Positions 8,292 through 16,015 of a stretch of DNA of 64,000 nucleotides are shown here, piece after piece. The first letter of the stretch is position 1. Every line of letters begins with the position of its first letter. A program made the translations under genes and the position numbers. The notes beneath the pieces are model-generated. The model searched no databases, was not told the DNA's origin, and was given only the letters and a program-made list of their open reading frames with translations. The DNA is from UBA4416 sp048498515. Its GTDB lineage: Bacteria > Bacteroidota > Bacteroidia > B-17B0 > Aurantibacillaceae. The DNA is taken from NCBI GenBank assembly GCA_048498515.1, contig JBEHXV010000008.1:96247-160246 (forward strand), read 5' to 3'.

Positions 8292-9350
8292 ATGAAAGAA
8301 TTACTGATATACAAAGGGATCATGTGTGTGGCGGTGTTCCTGCTTTCACTGGCAGTAGCAGCTTATGCAACATTATGGGAACGTAAATTCGCCGCCTTTT
8401 TGCAGGACAGGAAAGGCCCTAGTCGCGCCGGCCCGGGTGGTTTATTACAGCCAATTGCCGATGGGGTAAAAATGTTCATGAAGGAAGAGATCATTCCTAA
8501 TGTATCCAATCGTTCCTTATTTATCATTGGTCCATGTTTGTTTATGGTAACAGCCGTAATGACCAGTGTGGTTATTCCATGGGCGAAGCCTGTAATGGTT
8601 GGCGGTCACCTGTACGATCTTCAGATCACGGATATTAATATTGGCACCATCTATTTATTAGGTGTTGTATCCATTGGTGTTTATGGTATCATGATCGGCG
8701 GTTGGGCATCTAACAATAAATACGCTTTATTAGGTGCAGTGCGTGCCTCATCTCAAATGATTAGTTACGAAATTGCGATGGGTATTGCCCTTATTGCCTT
8801 AATCATTTCGTCGGGCGGTTCGTTAAGCTTAAAAGATATTATCGAAGGCCAGGACAAAGGATTATGTAATTTTGTATACCAGCCTCTTGGCTTTTTAATT
8901 TTCTTTATCTGTGCCTTAGCGGAAACAAACCGTGCTCCATTCGATTTACCTGAGTGTGAAACGGAATTGGTAGGTGGTTATCATACCGAATATTCTTCCA
9001 TGAAACTGGGCTTGTTCCTGTTTGCAGAGTACATTAACATGTTCATCTCTTCGGCCATCATGGCAGGTTTCTATTTCGGAGGGTATAATTTTCCTTTTGC
9101 CAACGAACTGTATGCAAAACTTGGATTGGTAGAAGGCGACTGGTTAATATCATTAATAGGTTTTGGAGCTTACTTCACAAAAATAGTGCTGTTCATTTGC
9201 TTGTTCATGTGGGTGCGCTGGACCTTACCGCGTTTCCGTTACGATCAGTTAATGAACCTGGGCTGGAAAACATTATTGCCATTATCGTTATTTAACCTGG
9301 CATTAACCATGGTTATTGAGTATTTCAGAGGTAACCTTCATTTTAATTAA
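8292..9350 (+). CDS. nuoH: NADH-quinone oxidoreductase subunit H
   Basis: A 352-residue polytopic membrane subunit (ND1) with about eight transmembrane helices. It links the peripheral and membrane arms and closes the quinone tunnel. Highly conserved loops are visible: ERKFAAFLQDRKGPSRAGP with GLLQPIADGVKMFMKE near residues 29-60, and ETNRAPFDLPECETELVGGY with HTEYSSMKLGLFLFAEY near residues 215-255. The gene starts 8 bp after nuoG and is followed by a 41-bp gap before nuoI. Identification is secure. Confidence 0.97.
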   Translation: MKELLIYKGIMCVAVFLLSLAVAAYATLWERKFAAFLQDRKGPSRAGPGGLLQPIADGVKMFMKEEIIPNVSNRSLFIIGPCLFMVTAVMTSVVIPWAKPVMVGGHLYDLQITDINIGTIYLLGVVSIGVYGIMIGGWASNNKYALLGAVRASSQMISYEIAMGIALIALIISSGGSLSLKDIIEGQDKGLCNFVYQPLGFLIFFICALAETNRAPFDLPECETELVGGYHTEYSSMKLGLFLFAEYINMFISSAIMAGFYFGGYNFPFANELYAKLGLVEGDWLISLIGFGAYFTKIVLFICLFMWVRWTLPRFRYDQLMNLGWKTLLPLSLFNLALTMVIEYFRGNLHFN

Positions 9351-9391
9351 AAAGCAACAGGAAACCTGGAACAATAAAACATTAAAGTAAC

Positions 9392-9997
9392 ATGCAACTA
9401 ACAAACAGAAAAGTAGTCGTATCGAAAAAAGAGCAAAGCTTTGCTGAAAGGCTCTATCTTCCTGCTATTGCAAAAGGAATGCTGATTACAGCAAGCCACT
9501 TGTTCAAAAAATCACCTACTATTAATTATCCTGAGCAAAAAAGACCAATTGCTCCCGTGTACAGAGGACAACATGTTCTCAAACGTGACGAAAACGGCGC
9601 GGAACGTTGCACTTCCTGCGGAATGTGTGCGGTGGCCTGCCCTGCAGAAGCCATCACCATGACCAGCGGTGAGCGTAAAAAAGGCGAAGAGCATTTGTAC
9701 CGTGAAGAAAAATACGCGGCAACCTATGAAATTGATATGTTGCGTTGCATTTTCTGCGGCTTGTGCGAAGAAGCCTGTCCAAAAGAAGCTATCTTCCTTA
9801 CCGATCGTTTGGTTGATACCTCTTTTGAACGTAAGGATTTTGTTTATGGGAAAGACCGCCTGGTTGAAAAAATTGACCAGCGTATTGATGTGACTAAACG
9901 TCAAACGGCTGAAGTTCTGGCTTTCAAACAAATTAAAGGATTAAAGCATAACGAGCTTTATGACAAGAACCAATTAAACAAAGGAAAACACCATTAA
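9392..9997 (+). CDS. nuoI: NADH-quinone oxidoreductase subunit I
   Basis: A 201-residue ferredoxin-like subunit (TYKY) holding clusters N6a and N6b. Both [4Fe-4S] motifs are intact: CTSCGMCAVACPAEAI near residue 72 and CIFCGLCEEACPKEAI near residue 117. The N-terminal amphipathic segment (LYLPAIAKGMLITASHLF) would lie on the membrane. The C-terminal tail beyond residue 150 is Lys-rich and family-variable. It passes electrons between NuoG and NuoB. Identification is secure. Confidence 0.97.
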   Translation: MQLTNRKVVVSKKEQSFAERLYLPAIAKGMLITASHLFKKSPTINYPEQKRPIAPVYRGQHVLKRDENGAERCTSCGMCAVACPAEAITMTSGERKKGEEHLYREEKYAATYEIDMLRCIFCGLCEEACPKEAIFLTDRLVDTSFERKDFVYGKDRLVEKIDQRIDVTKRQTAEVLAFKQIKGLKHNELYDKNQLNKGKHH

Positions 9998-10106
9998 TGA
10001 GATAATGTGGCGATGAGTCAATTAGCCAATTATCATAAACGAATTAAAATTTAAACACATACAATTATCGAATTGACTAATCGACTAATTGACTAATTGA
10101 AAAAAT
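9998..10106 (+). repeat. AT-rich repeat spacer nuoI-nuoJ
   Basis: A reiterated ACTAATTGACTAATTG word at the 3' end (tandem copies of TTGACTAATCGACTAATTG) is mirrored by GTCAATTAGCCAATTATC on the left. This is yet another word family from the other nuo spacers. It holds no ORF. Confidence 0.55.
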
Positions 10107-10646
10107 ATGTTAGGATACACAATTACGCAATGGCTTTTCGGATTACTTTCTTTCATGGCAATTATGTTTGCCCTGATGGTGGTATTTACCCGCAACCCTG
10201 TTAACTCGGTTTTATACCTGGTACTTACTTTCTTTTGCATTGCAGGGCATTATTTATTATTAAATGCCCAGTTCCTGGCAGTGGTACATATCGTAGTATA
10301 TGCCGGAGCTATCATGGTGCTGTTCCTGTTCATCATCATGCTCATGAACCTGAATGCCGATACCGAGCCGCAAAAGCATATCGGTACACGTTTTATTGCC
10401 GGTATTGTTGGCGGTATCCTGTTATTTGTAATGGTTGGCGCCCTAAGAGGCGCTGAACAATTGCAACTGGTACAGGGTGGCGCATCGCAAATTGGCCTGG
10501 TAAAAAATCTTGGAAATGTGCTTTTCCACGAATTTTTATTCCCATTCGAAATCGCTTCCATTCTTTTACTAGCCGCCTTAGTAGGCGCCATTATGATTGG
10601 TAAACGCGACACAAATACAAATGATAAACAAACTACAAATAGCTAA
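10107..10646 (+). CDS. nuoJ: NADH-quinone oxidoreductase subunit J
   Basis: A 179-residue membrane subunit (ND6) with five predicted transmembrane helices. The conserved stretch NPVNSVLYLVLTFFCIAGHY near residue 30 and the pi-bulge helix region VHIVVYAGAIMVLFLFIIML near residues 58-80 identify the family. A Lys/Asn/Thr tail follows the last helix. It takes part in coupling quinone reduction to proton translocation. nuoK begins 18 bp downstream. The ATG at 10107 directly follows the repetitive spacer, so the start is well constrained. Confidence 0.95.
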   Translation: MLGYTITQWLFGLLSFMAIMFALMVVFTRNPVNSVLYLVLTFFCIAGHYLLLNAQFLAVVHIVVYAGAIMVLFLFIIMLMNLNADTEPQKHIGTRFIAGIVGGILLFVMVGALRGAEQLQLVQGGASQIGLVKNLGNVLFHEFLFPFEIASILLLAALVGAIMIGKRDTNTNDKQTTNS

Positions 10647-10664
10647 ATCTAAATCTTAAATAAC

Positions 10665-10976
10665 ATGCTCAACGGAATTCCAATTAATTTTTACATCATG
10701 CTTAGCGCCGTGCTTTTTATCATTGGCGTGGTAGGTGTGATGGCACGCAGAAACGCAATCATTATTTTTATGTGCATTGAGCTTATGCTTAACGCGGTTA
10801 ACTTGTTATTGGTGGCGTTCTCAACCTTGCATAACGACGCATCGGGACAAGTATTCGTATTTTTCATTATGGCAGTTGCCGCGGCCGAAGTAGCGGTTGG
10901 CCTTGCCATTTTATCGATGGTATATCGTAATTTCAAAAGTATTGATATTGATCTGTTAAGCAGGTTAAAAAATTGA
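10665..10976 (+). CDS. nuoK: NADH-quinone oxidoreductase subunit K
   Basis: A 103-residue membrane subunit (ND4L) with three transmembrane helices. The two conserved buried glutamates of the proton path are present in CIELMLNAVNLLLVAF (helix 2) and AAAEVAVGLAIL (helix 3). Length and motifs are typical. It neighbours NuoJ and NuoN in the membrane arm. It lies 18 bp after nuoJ and 93 bp before nuoL, the latter gap holding another AT-rich repeat. Confidence 0.96.
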   Translation: MLNGIPINFYIMLSAVLFIIGVVGVMARRNAIIIFMCIELMLNAVNLLLVAFSTLHNDASGQVFVFFIMAVAAAEVAVGLAILSMVYRNFKSIDIDLLSRLKN

Positions 10977-11069
10977 CAATTTACTGATGTACAATTGACG
11001 ATTGAAAAAAATTAAAATGAACAAATACGAAATTGTAATTCGTAAATAACAAAATTGTAAATAGATAGT
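10977..11069 (+). repeat. AT-rich spacer nuoK-nuoL
   Basis: TACAATTGACGATTG on the left and GAAATTGTAATTCG then AAAATTGTAAATAG on the right; it shares AAATTGTAAATA with the spacers before nuoB and nuoM. No coding content. Confidence 0.55.
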
Positions 11070-12956
11070 ATGATTAAATTAGTAGCCCTCATCCCTTTAT
11101 TTCCATTATTAGGATTTATCATTAATGGGTTTTTTGGTAAAAAAATCAGCAAAGGCTTATCGGGCGCTATTGCCAGCCTGGCTGTTTTAGCCGCCTTCAT
11201 TGTGTCTTTATTAATTTTCTTCGAGCTGGAACATTCGGAGGTAAAATCGCACGCGGTGGCTTTATTTTCATGGATTGATTCCGACACCTTAAAGATCCCT
11301 TTCGAATTTTTGGTTGATCCCCTGTCATCATGGTTCTTATTAATCATTACCGGAATTGGTTTCCTCATCCATATTTACTCAACCGGTTATATGCATGACG
11401 ACGAAGGCTTCTCCCGTTTCTTCACTTACCTGAATTTATTCGTGTTCTTCATGTTGTTATTGGTGCTGGGGAACAACTACCTTATTATGTTTGTGGGCTG
11501 GGAAGGTGTAGGTTTATGTTCTTACTTACTGATTGGTTTCTGGTTCAAGAATACCGCTTACAATAACGCCGCTAAAAAAGCCTTTATTATGAACCGTGTG
11601 GGTGACCTTGGTTTCCTTTTAGGCATTATCTTAATTTTTGTGACTTTTGGCAGTATCACTTACGGCCAGGTATTCTCCATTGCATCGAACGGGAACGAAG
11701 CGACAGTTACCGCTATTGCTTTATTGTTGTTTGTTGGTGCTATGGGTAAATCGGCTCAGTTGCCACTATACACCTGGTTACCGGATGCGATGGCCGGTCC
11801 AACACCTGTTTCAGCTTTAATTCACGCGGCAACAATGGTAACAGCCGGTATTTACATGATCGTTCGTTCCAATGTGTTCTATTCCATGTCCGAATGCGCC
11901 TCGGAAGTGGTGGCCGTTGTGGGTGTTGCTACGGCCTTGTTTGCCGCTACCATTGGCTTATTCCAAAACGATATTAAAAAAGTGCTGGCTTATTCAACCG
12001 TATCGCAATTAGGTTTAATGTTCCTGGGTTTAGGCGTTCATGCCTACAGCTCATCGGTGTTTCACGTAACCACACACGCCTTCTTTAAAGCGCTGTTATT
12101 CCTGGGTGCAGGTTCTGTCATTCACGCTATGGGCGGCGAACAGGATATGCGAAAAATGGGGGGCTTAAAAAAAGCATTGCCTGTTACATTTGCAACCATG
12201 TTGATAGCAACTATTGCTATCAGCGGTATTCCACCTTTCTCAGGTTTCTTTTCAAAAGATGAGATCCTGGCACATACCTATGAGCATAGCCCAACCTTAT
12301 GGTTCTTTGGGCAAGTGGCTTCCATGCTCACAGCCTTTTATATGTTCCGCTTATTGTACCTTACTTTTTATCGTGGGTTCAGAGGAACACACGAACAGGA
12401 GCATCACTTGCATGAGTCGCCAAAATCCATGACCATTCCTTTGATCGTGTTGGCTATACTAACAGTAGTTGGAGGAGCCCTGGGCTTACCTGAATTTTGG
12501 GGAGCCAGCAACTGGATGCACCATCACCTGGATGCCATCATAGAGCATAAGAGCCCTTCCGTGCTCGATCATACCAAAGAATGGACATTGATGGGAATTG
12601 CTGTATTGTCGGCTGCTGCAACCATCTTTTTCGCTCATATGATTTACATTAAAAACAAAATATTACCTGAAGCCAATGATGCCAAACTAACAGGCATTAA
12701 AAAAGTAATTTACAATAAATATTATGTGGACGAGTTGTACGATGCCATTATTCGTAAACCAGTTGATGCCATGGGCTCAGTGTTCTATAAATTCATGGAA
12801 TTGGAGATTGTGGATGGCATTGTAAATGGCATTGGAACAGCCGTAACAGGCATTAGCTCCGTGGTTCGCAAAGCCCAAACAGGAAATATTGGCTTGTATA
12901 TTTTTGGAATGGTGATTGGAATTATTGCCATTTTGTTTTATTCATTCATTAAATAA
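11070..12956 (+). CDS. nuoL: NADH-quinone oxidoreductase subunit L
   Basis: A 628-residue antiporter-like subunit (ND5), the distal proton channel of complex I, with about 16 transmembrane helices and a C-terminal lateral helix region. Conserved elements include GWEGVGLCSYLLIGFWF near residue 145, PDAMAGPTPVSALIHAATMV near residue 240, the channel Lys region FQNDIKKVLAYSTVSQLG near residue 305, and HAFFKALLFLGAGSVIH. Its size is close to the 613 residues of the E. coli protein. It is followed by nuoM and nuoN, the two related antiporter-like subunits, in canonical order. Confidence 0.97.
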   Translation: MIKLVALIPLFPLLGFIINGFFGKKISKGLSGAIASLAVLAAFIVSLLIFFELEHSEVKSHAVALFSWIDSDTLKIPFEFLVDPLSSWFLLIITGIGFLIHIYSTGYMHDDEGFSRFFTYLNLFVFFMLLLVLGNNYLIMFVGWEGVGLCSYLLIGFWFKNTAYNNAAKKAFIMNRVGDLGFLLGIILIFVTFGSITYGQVFSIASNGNEATVTAIALLLFVGAMGKSAQLPLYTWLPDAMAGPTPVSALIHAATMVTAGIYMIVRSNVFYSMSECASEVVAVVGVATALFAATIGLFQNDIKKVLAYSTVSQLGLMFLGLGVHAYSSSVFHVTTHAFFKALLFLGAGSVIHAMGGEQDMRKMGGLKKALPVTFATMLIATIAISGIPPFSGFFSKDEILAHTYEHSPTLWFFGQVASMLTAFYMFRLLYLTFYRGFRGTHEQEHHLHESPKSMTIPLIVLAILTVVGGALGLPEFWGASNWMHHHLDAIIEHKSPSVLDHTKEWTLMGIAVLSAAATIFFAHMIYIKNKILPEANDAKLTGIKKVIYNKYYVDELYDAIIRKPVDAMGSVFYKFMELEIVDGIVNGIGTAVTGISSVVRKAQTGNIGLYIFGMVIGIIAILFYSFIK

Positions 12957-13004
12957 TTGAGCCAAATTGTAAATCGTAAATACCTAAATTGTAAATAAAA
13001 ATAT
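12957..13004 (+). repeat. AT-rich spacer nuoL-nuoM
   Basis: Two near-direct copies of AAATTGTAAAT (CAAATTGTAAATCGTAAATA and TAAATTGTAAATAAAA) sit immediately before the nuoM ATG. The word is shared with the nuoB and nuoL leaders. Confidence 0.5.
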
Positions 13005-14468
13005 ATGTTAGTTGGATTATTAATCATTGTACCTCTTATTGCCGCCTTACTGGTTTTCCTCACAAAAGGAAACAACAGCAGGAACCTGGCTTTGGGATTA
13101 TCTGTTGTGGAATTTATACTGTCAATAGCTGTGTTTTGTCAATACAAGCACAACCCGGCCAGCCACGACTTATTATTGAACTGCACCTGGGTAGAATCAC
13201 TGGGAATCCGTTTTGCGGTAAGTGTTGATGCGCTTTCCCTGCTGATGGTGTTATTAACCACGTTCCTGGTGCCTTTAATCATCCTTTCTTCATTCAATAC
13301 AAAATACGACAGGCCGTCTTCATTTTACGGACTCATCCTGTTAATGCAAATGGCTTTGGTTGGTGTGTTTACAGCTAACGATGGTTTCCTGTTTTATGTG
13401 TTCTGGGAGCTGGCATTAATCCCAATTTATTTTATCTGTTTATTGTGGGGCGGCGAAAACCGTGGCCGTATTACCTTTAAATTCTTTATATATACATTAT
13501 TCGGTTCCCTGTTCATGCTGGTTGGTTTAATTTATTTGTACAACCATACCGGTTTTGATACAGGCATTAAATCGTGGGCCATTACCGATCTATACCAGGC
13601 TGGTAAGGCGCTCAACGTTAGTCAGCAGTCATTTGTTTTCTGGTGTATCTTTTTTGCCTTCGGCATTAAAATGCCGGTTTTCCCTTTCCACACCTGGCAA
13701 CCCGATACCTATGTAACTGCACCAACACAAGGCACTATGCTGCTTTCCGGAATTATGTTGAAGATGGGAACCTTTGGACTGGTGAAATGGTTAATGCCAT
13801 TAACGCCTTTGGCCCTGGAAAAATGGGGGGGAGTTGCCATTGCTTTATCGGTATTTGGGATTCTTTACGCTTCCTGCATCGCTATTGTTCAAAAAGATTT
13901 TAAACGCTTAATTGCCTATTCATCCATTGCACACGTTGGTTTAATTGCCGCAGGAATTTTATCAGCTAACCAACAGGGCATACAGGGTGCCATGATGCAA
14001 ATGCTGGGTCATGGTGTAAATGTGGTGGGCTTGTTCTTAATAGCCGATATTTTAATGCGCCACACCGGTACCCGCGAAATGGATAAGCTAGGAGGCATTC
14101 GCAGTATGAATGGCAATTTCGCTGTACTCTTTTTAGTAGTAATGCTGGGTTCGGTAGCCTTACCTCTAACCAATGGTTTCATTGGCGAGTTTTTATTAAT
14201 TAACGGCGTTTACCAATACGGTGCATGGACTGCTGCCTTTGCAGGCTTAACAGTGATCCTGGGCGCTGTATATATGCTGCGCAGTTATCAGTCCATTATG
14301 CTGGGCGAACGCAGGGATTCGGCTATCGCTTTTGGCTCGCTCGAAAAATCAGATAAATGGGTACTATATATCATTTGCTTTGTTATTGTGGCCTTTGGCG
14401 TTTATCCAAAACCACTGAATGAACTGGCAGAAGAAGGAACAAAAATCATAATGTTAAATTTGAAATGA
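13005..14468 (+). CDS. nuoM: NADH-quinone oxidoreductase subunit M
   Basis: A 487-residue antiporter-like membrane subunit (ND4) with about 14 helices. The conserved glutamate helix FWELALIPIYFICLLWGG near residue 130, the MPVFPFHTWQPDTYVTAPT loop near residue 225 and the channel Lys region VQKDFKRLIAYSSIAHVGL near residue 295 are all present. The protein is slightly shorter than E. coli NuoM (509). The N-terminal segment is hydrophobic and the ATG follows the spacer repeat. Identification is secure. Confidence 0.97.
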   Translation: MLVGLLIIVPLIAALLVFLTKGNNSRNLALGLSVVEFILSIAVFCQYKHNPASHDLLLNCTWVESLGIRFAVSVDALSLLMVLLTTFLVPLIILSSFNTKYDRPSSFYGLILLMQMALVGVFTANDGFLFYVFWELALIPIYFICLLWGGENRGRITFKFFIYTLFGSLFMLVGLIYLYNHTGFDTGIKSWAITDLYQAGKALNVSQQSFVFWCIFFAFGIKMPVFPFHTWQPDTYVTAPTQGTMLLSGIMLKMGTFGLVKWLMPLTPLALEKWGGVAIALSVFGILYASCIAIVQKDFKRLIAYSSIAHVGLIAAGILSANQQGIQGAMMQMLGHGVNVVGLFLIADILMRHTGTREMDKLGGIRSMNGNFAVLFLVVMLGSVALPLTNGFIGEFLLINGVYQYGAWTAAFAGLTVILGAVYMLRSYQSIMLGERRDSAIAFGSLEKSDKWVLYIICFVIVAFGVYPKPLNELAEEGTKIIMLNLK

Positions 14469-14536
14469 TAAATTTTAAATCATCACTCATCAATTTAACA
14501 TTCAAAATTTAACATTTAAAATTTTTTATAAATAAT
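14469..14536 (+). repeat. AT-rich inverted-repeat spacer nuoM-nuoN
   Basis: TGATAAATTTTAAATCATC on the left is mirrored by CATTCAAAATTTAACATT and TAAAATTTTTTAT on the right, the same word type as before nuoC and nuoE. Confidence 0.5.
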
Positions 14537-15928
14537 ATGAAAGGTCTTTTTATAATTAGCGGATTAGGGATTTTAGCCATGCTGGCCGAGATTTTTAAGT
14601 TCAAAAAATTATTATATCCATTAGTGTTGGTTGGAATTTTGGCGGCATATGTGTCAAATTTCTTCGAATGGGGAGAGAACAATATGTCTATCCCGATGTT
14701 CGATAATATGATCCATTTCAATAACATTTCTCTCACATTCAGCGGTGTTATTTTAATAACGGCTTTCTTCTGGTTTATACTGGCCAACGATTATTTTGAG
14801 CGCGATCACATTACCGATCACTTTGCATTGGTATTATTTGCATTGGTTGGGGCTATTATGCTAACGGCTTTCAGCAACATGACCACCTTGTTCCTGGGTA
14901 TTGAAATTTTATCCATTCCTATGTACGTTCTGGCAGCCAGCCGCAAGCGCGACCTGGCCTCTAACGAAGCGGGCTTCAAATATTTAATCATGGGGTCCTT
15001 TGCCTCAGGTTTCCTCTTATTTGGTATTGCCTTAATTTATGGCGCCACCGGAAGTTTCGACCTGATGGCTATCCGTTCATTTATCAGTCATGCCAACGGT
15101 AACCTGCCGGTATTCTTTTATGCAGGGATATTGATGGTATTGGTAGCCATGTGTTTTAAAGTGAGCGCTGCTCCGTTCCATTTCTGGGCACCTGATGTAT
15201 ATGAAGGTTCACCTACTGTTATTACCGCATTAATGAGCACTATTGTTAAAACAGCTGCTTTTGCCGCCTTTATGCATTTATTCCTGGTGATATTCGGAAA
15301 ATTAAGCGAGTCGTGGGGCATGGTACTGGCTGTAATTATAGCCTTGTCATTGGTCATTTCAAATATTACAGCAGCCTCGCAACAAAGCGTAAAACGTATG
15401 CTGGCTTACTCGAGCATTAGTCATGCCGGCTTTATGTTAATGGCAATACTGGCAAATAACAGGCCATGGGGAAGTATCAACGCTATCCTGTATTATTCTT
15501 TGGCATATTCAATCGGCTCCATCGCGGCTTTCACCGTACTTTACAATGTGTCTAAAAAAAGTGGAAATACAAGCATCGACGCGTTTAATGGACTGGGTAA
15601 ACGCCATCCGTTTATGGCAGCCTGCATGGTTATTGCCATGCTCTCGTTAGCAGGTATTCCTGTTACAGCGGGTTTCTTTGCCAAGTATTTTGTTTTCTCG
15701 GTATTAATCGGCACTTCATTCAAATGGCTCATCATCCTGGCCATATTAACATCGGCCGTAGGCGTTTACTATTATTTTAAAGTAATTATTGCCATGTATT
15801 TCAAAAAAGAAGAAGGGAATGAGGATATCTCTATGGAAACCTCGCATGTTTTACTGTTGGCTTTAACTACTTTGTTCACGCTGGCATTGGGACTTGTTCC
15901 AAATTACGTAGTAGAGATATTTAGCTAA
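14537..15928 (+). CDS. nuoN: NADH-quinone oxidoreductase subunit N
   Basis: A 463-residue antiporter-like subunit (ND2) with about 14 transmembrane helices; last gene of the complex I operon. Family motifs: LGIEILSIPMYVLAASRKRD near residue 120, KVSAAPFHFWAPDVYEGSP near residue 210, and QQSVKRMLAYSSISHAGFML near residue 285. It forms the proton channel nearest the quinone-proximal end. Length is typical (E. coli 485). An imperfect hairpin follows directly at the stop codon. Confidence 0.97.
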   Translation: MKGLFIISGLGILAMLAEIFKFKKLLYPLVLVGILAAYVSNFFEWGENNMSIPMFDNMIHFNNISLTFSGVILITAFFWFILANDYFERDHITDHFALVLFALVGAIMLTAFSNMTTLFLGIEILSIPMYVLAASRKRDLASNEAGFKYLIMGSFASGFLLFGIALIYGATGSFDLMAIRSFISHANGNLPVFFYAGILMVLVAMCFKVSAAPFHFWAPDVYEGSPTVITALMSTIVKTAAFAAFMHLFLVIFGKLSESWGMVLAVIIALSLVISNITAASQQSVKRMLAYSSISHAGFMLMAILANNRPWGSINAILYYSLAYSIGSIAAFTVLYNVSKKSGNTSIDAFNGLGKRHPFMAACMVIAMLSLAGIPVTAGFFAKYFVFSVLIGTSFKWLIILAILTSAVGVYYYFKVIIAMYFKKEEGNEDISMETSHVLLLALTTLFTLALGLVPNYVVEIFS

Positions 15929-15950
15929 AACCAGGCTTTTAAAGCTGGTT
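15929..15950 (+). terminator. Imperfect hairpin after nuoN
   Basis: AACCAGGCTTT pairs with AAAGCTGGTT with one bulged G. The following bases (CTTACTATTT) are only weakly T-rich, so termination is possible but not strong. It is the only hairpin at the end of the long operon. Confidence 0.45.
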
Positions 15951-15999
15951 CTTACTATTTATTAGCCTCTATTTTACCGGCAAATCAGATAGATTTTTT

Positions 16000-16007
16000 T
16001 ACATTTG
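16000..16007 (+). promoter_or_regulatory. -7 box (TACATTTG) of the sensor kinase gene
   Basis: Exact match to TAnnTTTG, ending 8 nt before the ATG at 16016. No TTG is seen at the usual -33 distance. Transcription would begin within a few bases of the start codon. Confidence 0.6.
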
Positions 16008-16015
16008 GTGCAGTT

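Noticed and set aside
10250..10612. Minus-strand frame of 120 residues opposite nuoJ
   Set aside because: Lies wholly inside nuoJ, antisense, and has a low-complexity Thr/Ile/Asn composition typical of antisense translation of membrane genes.
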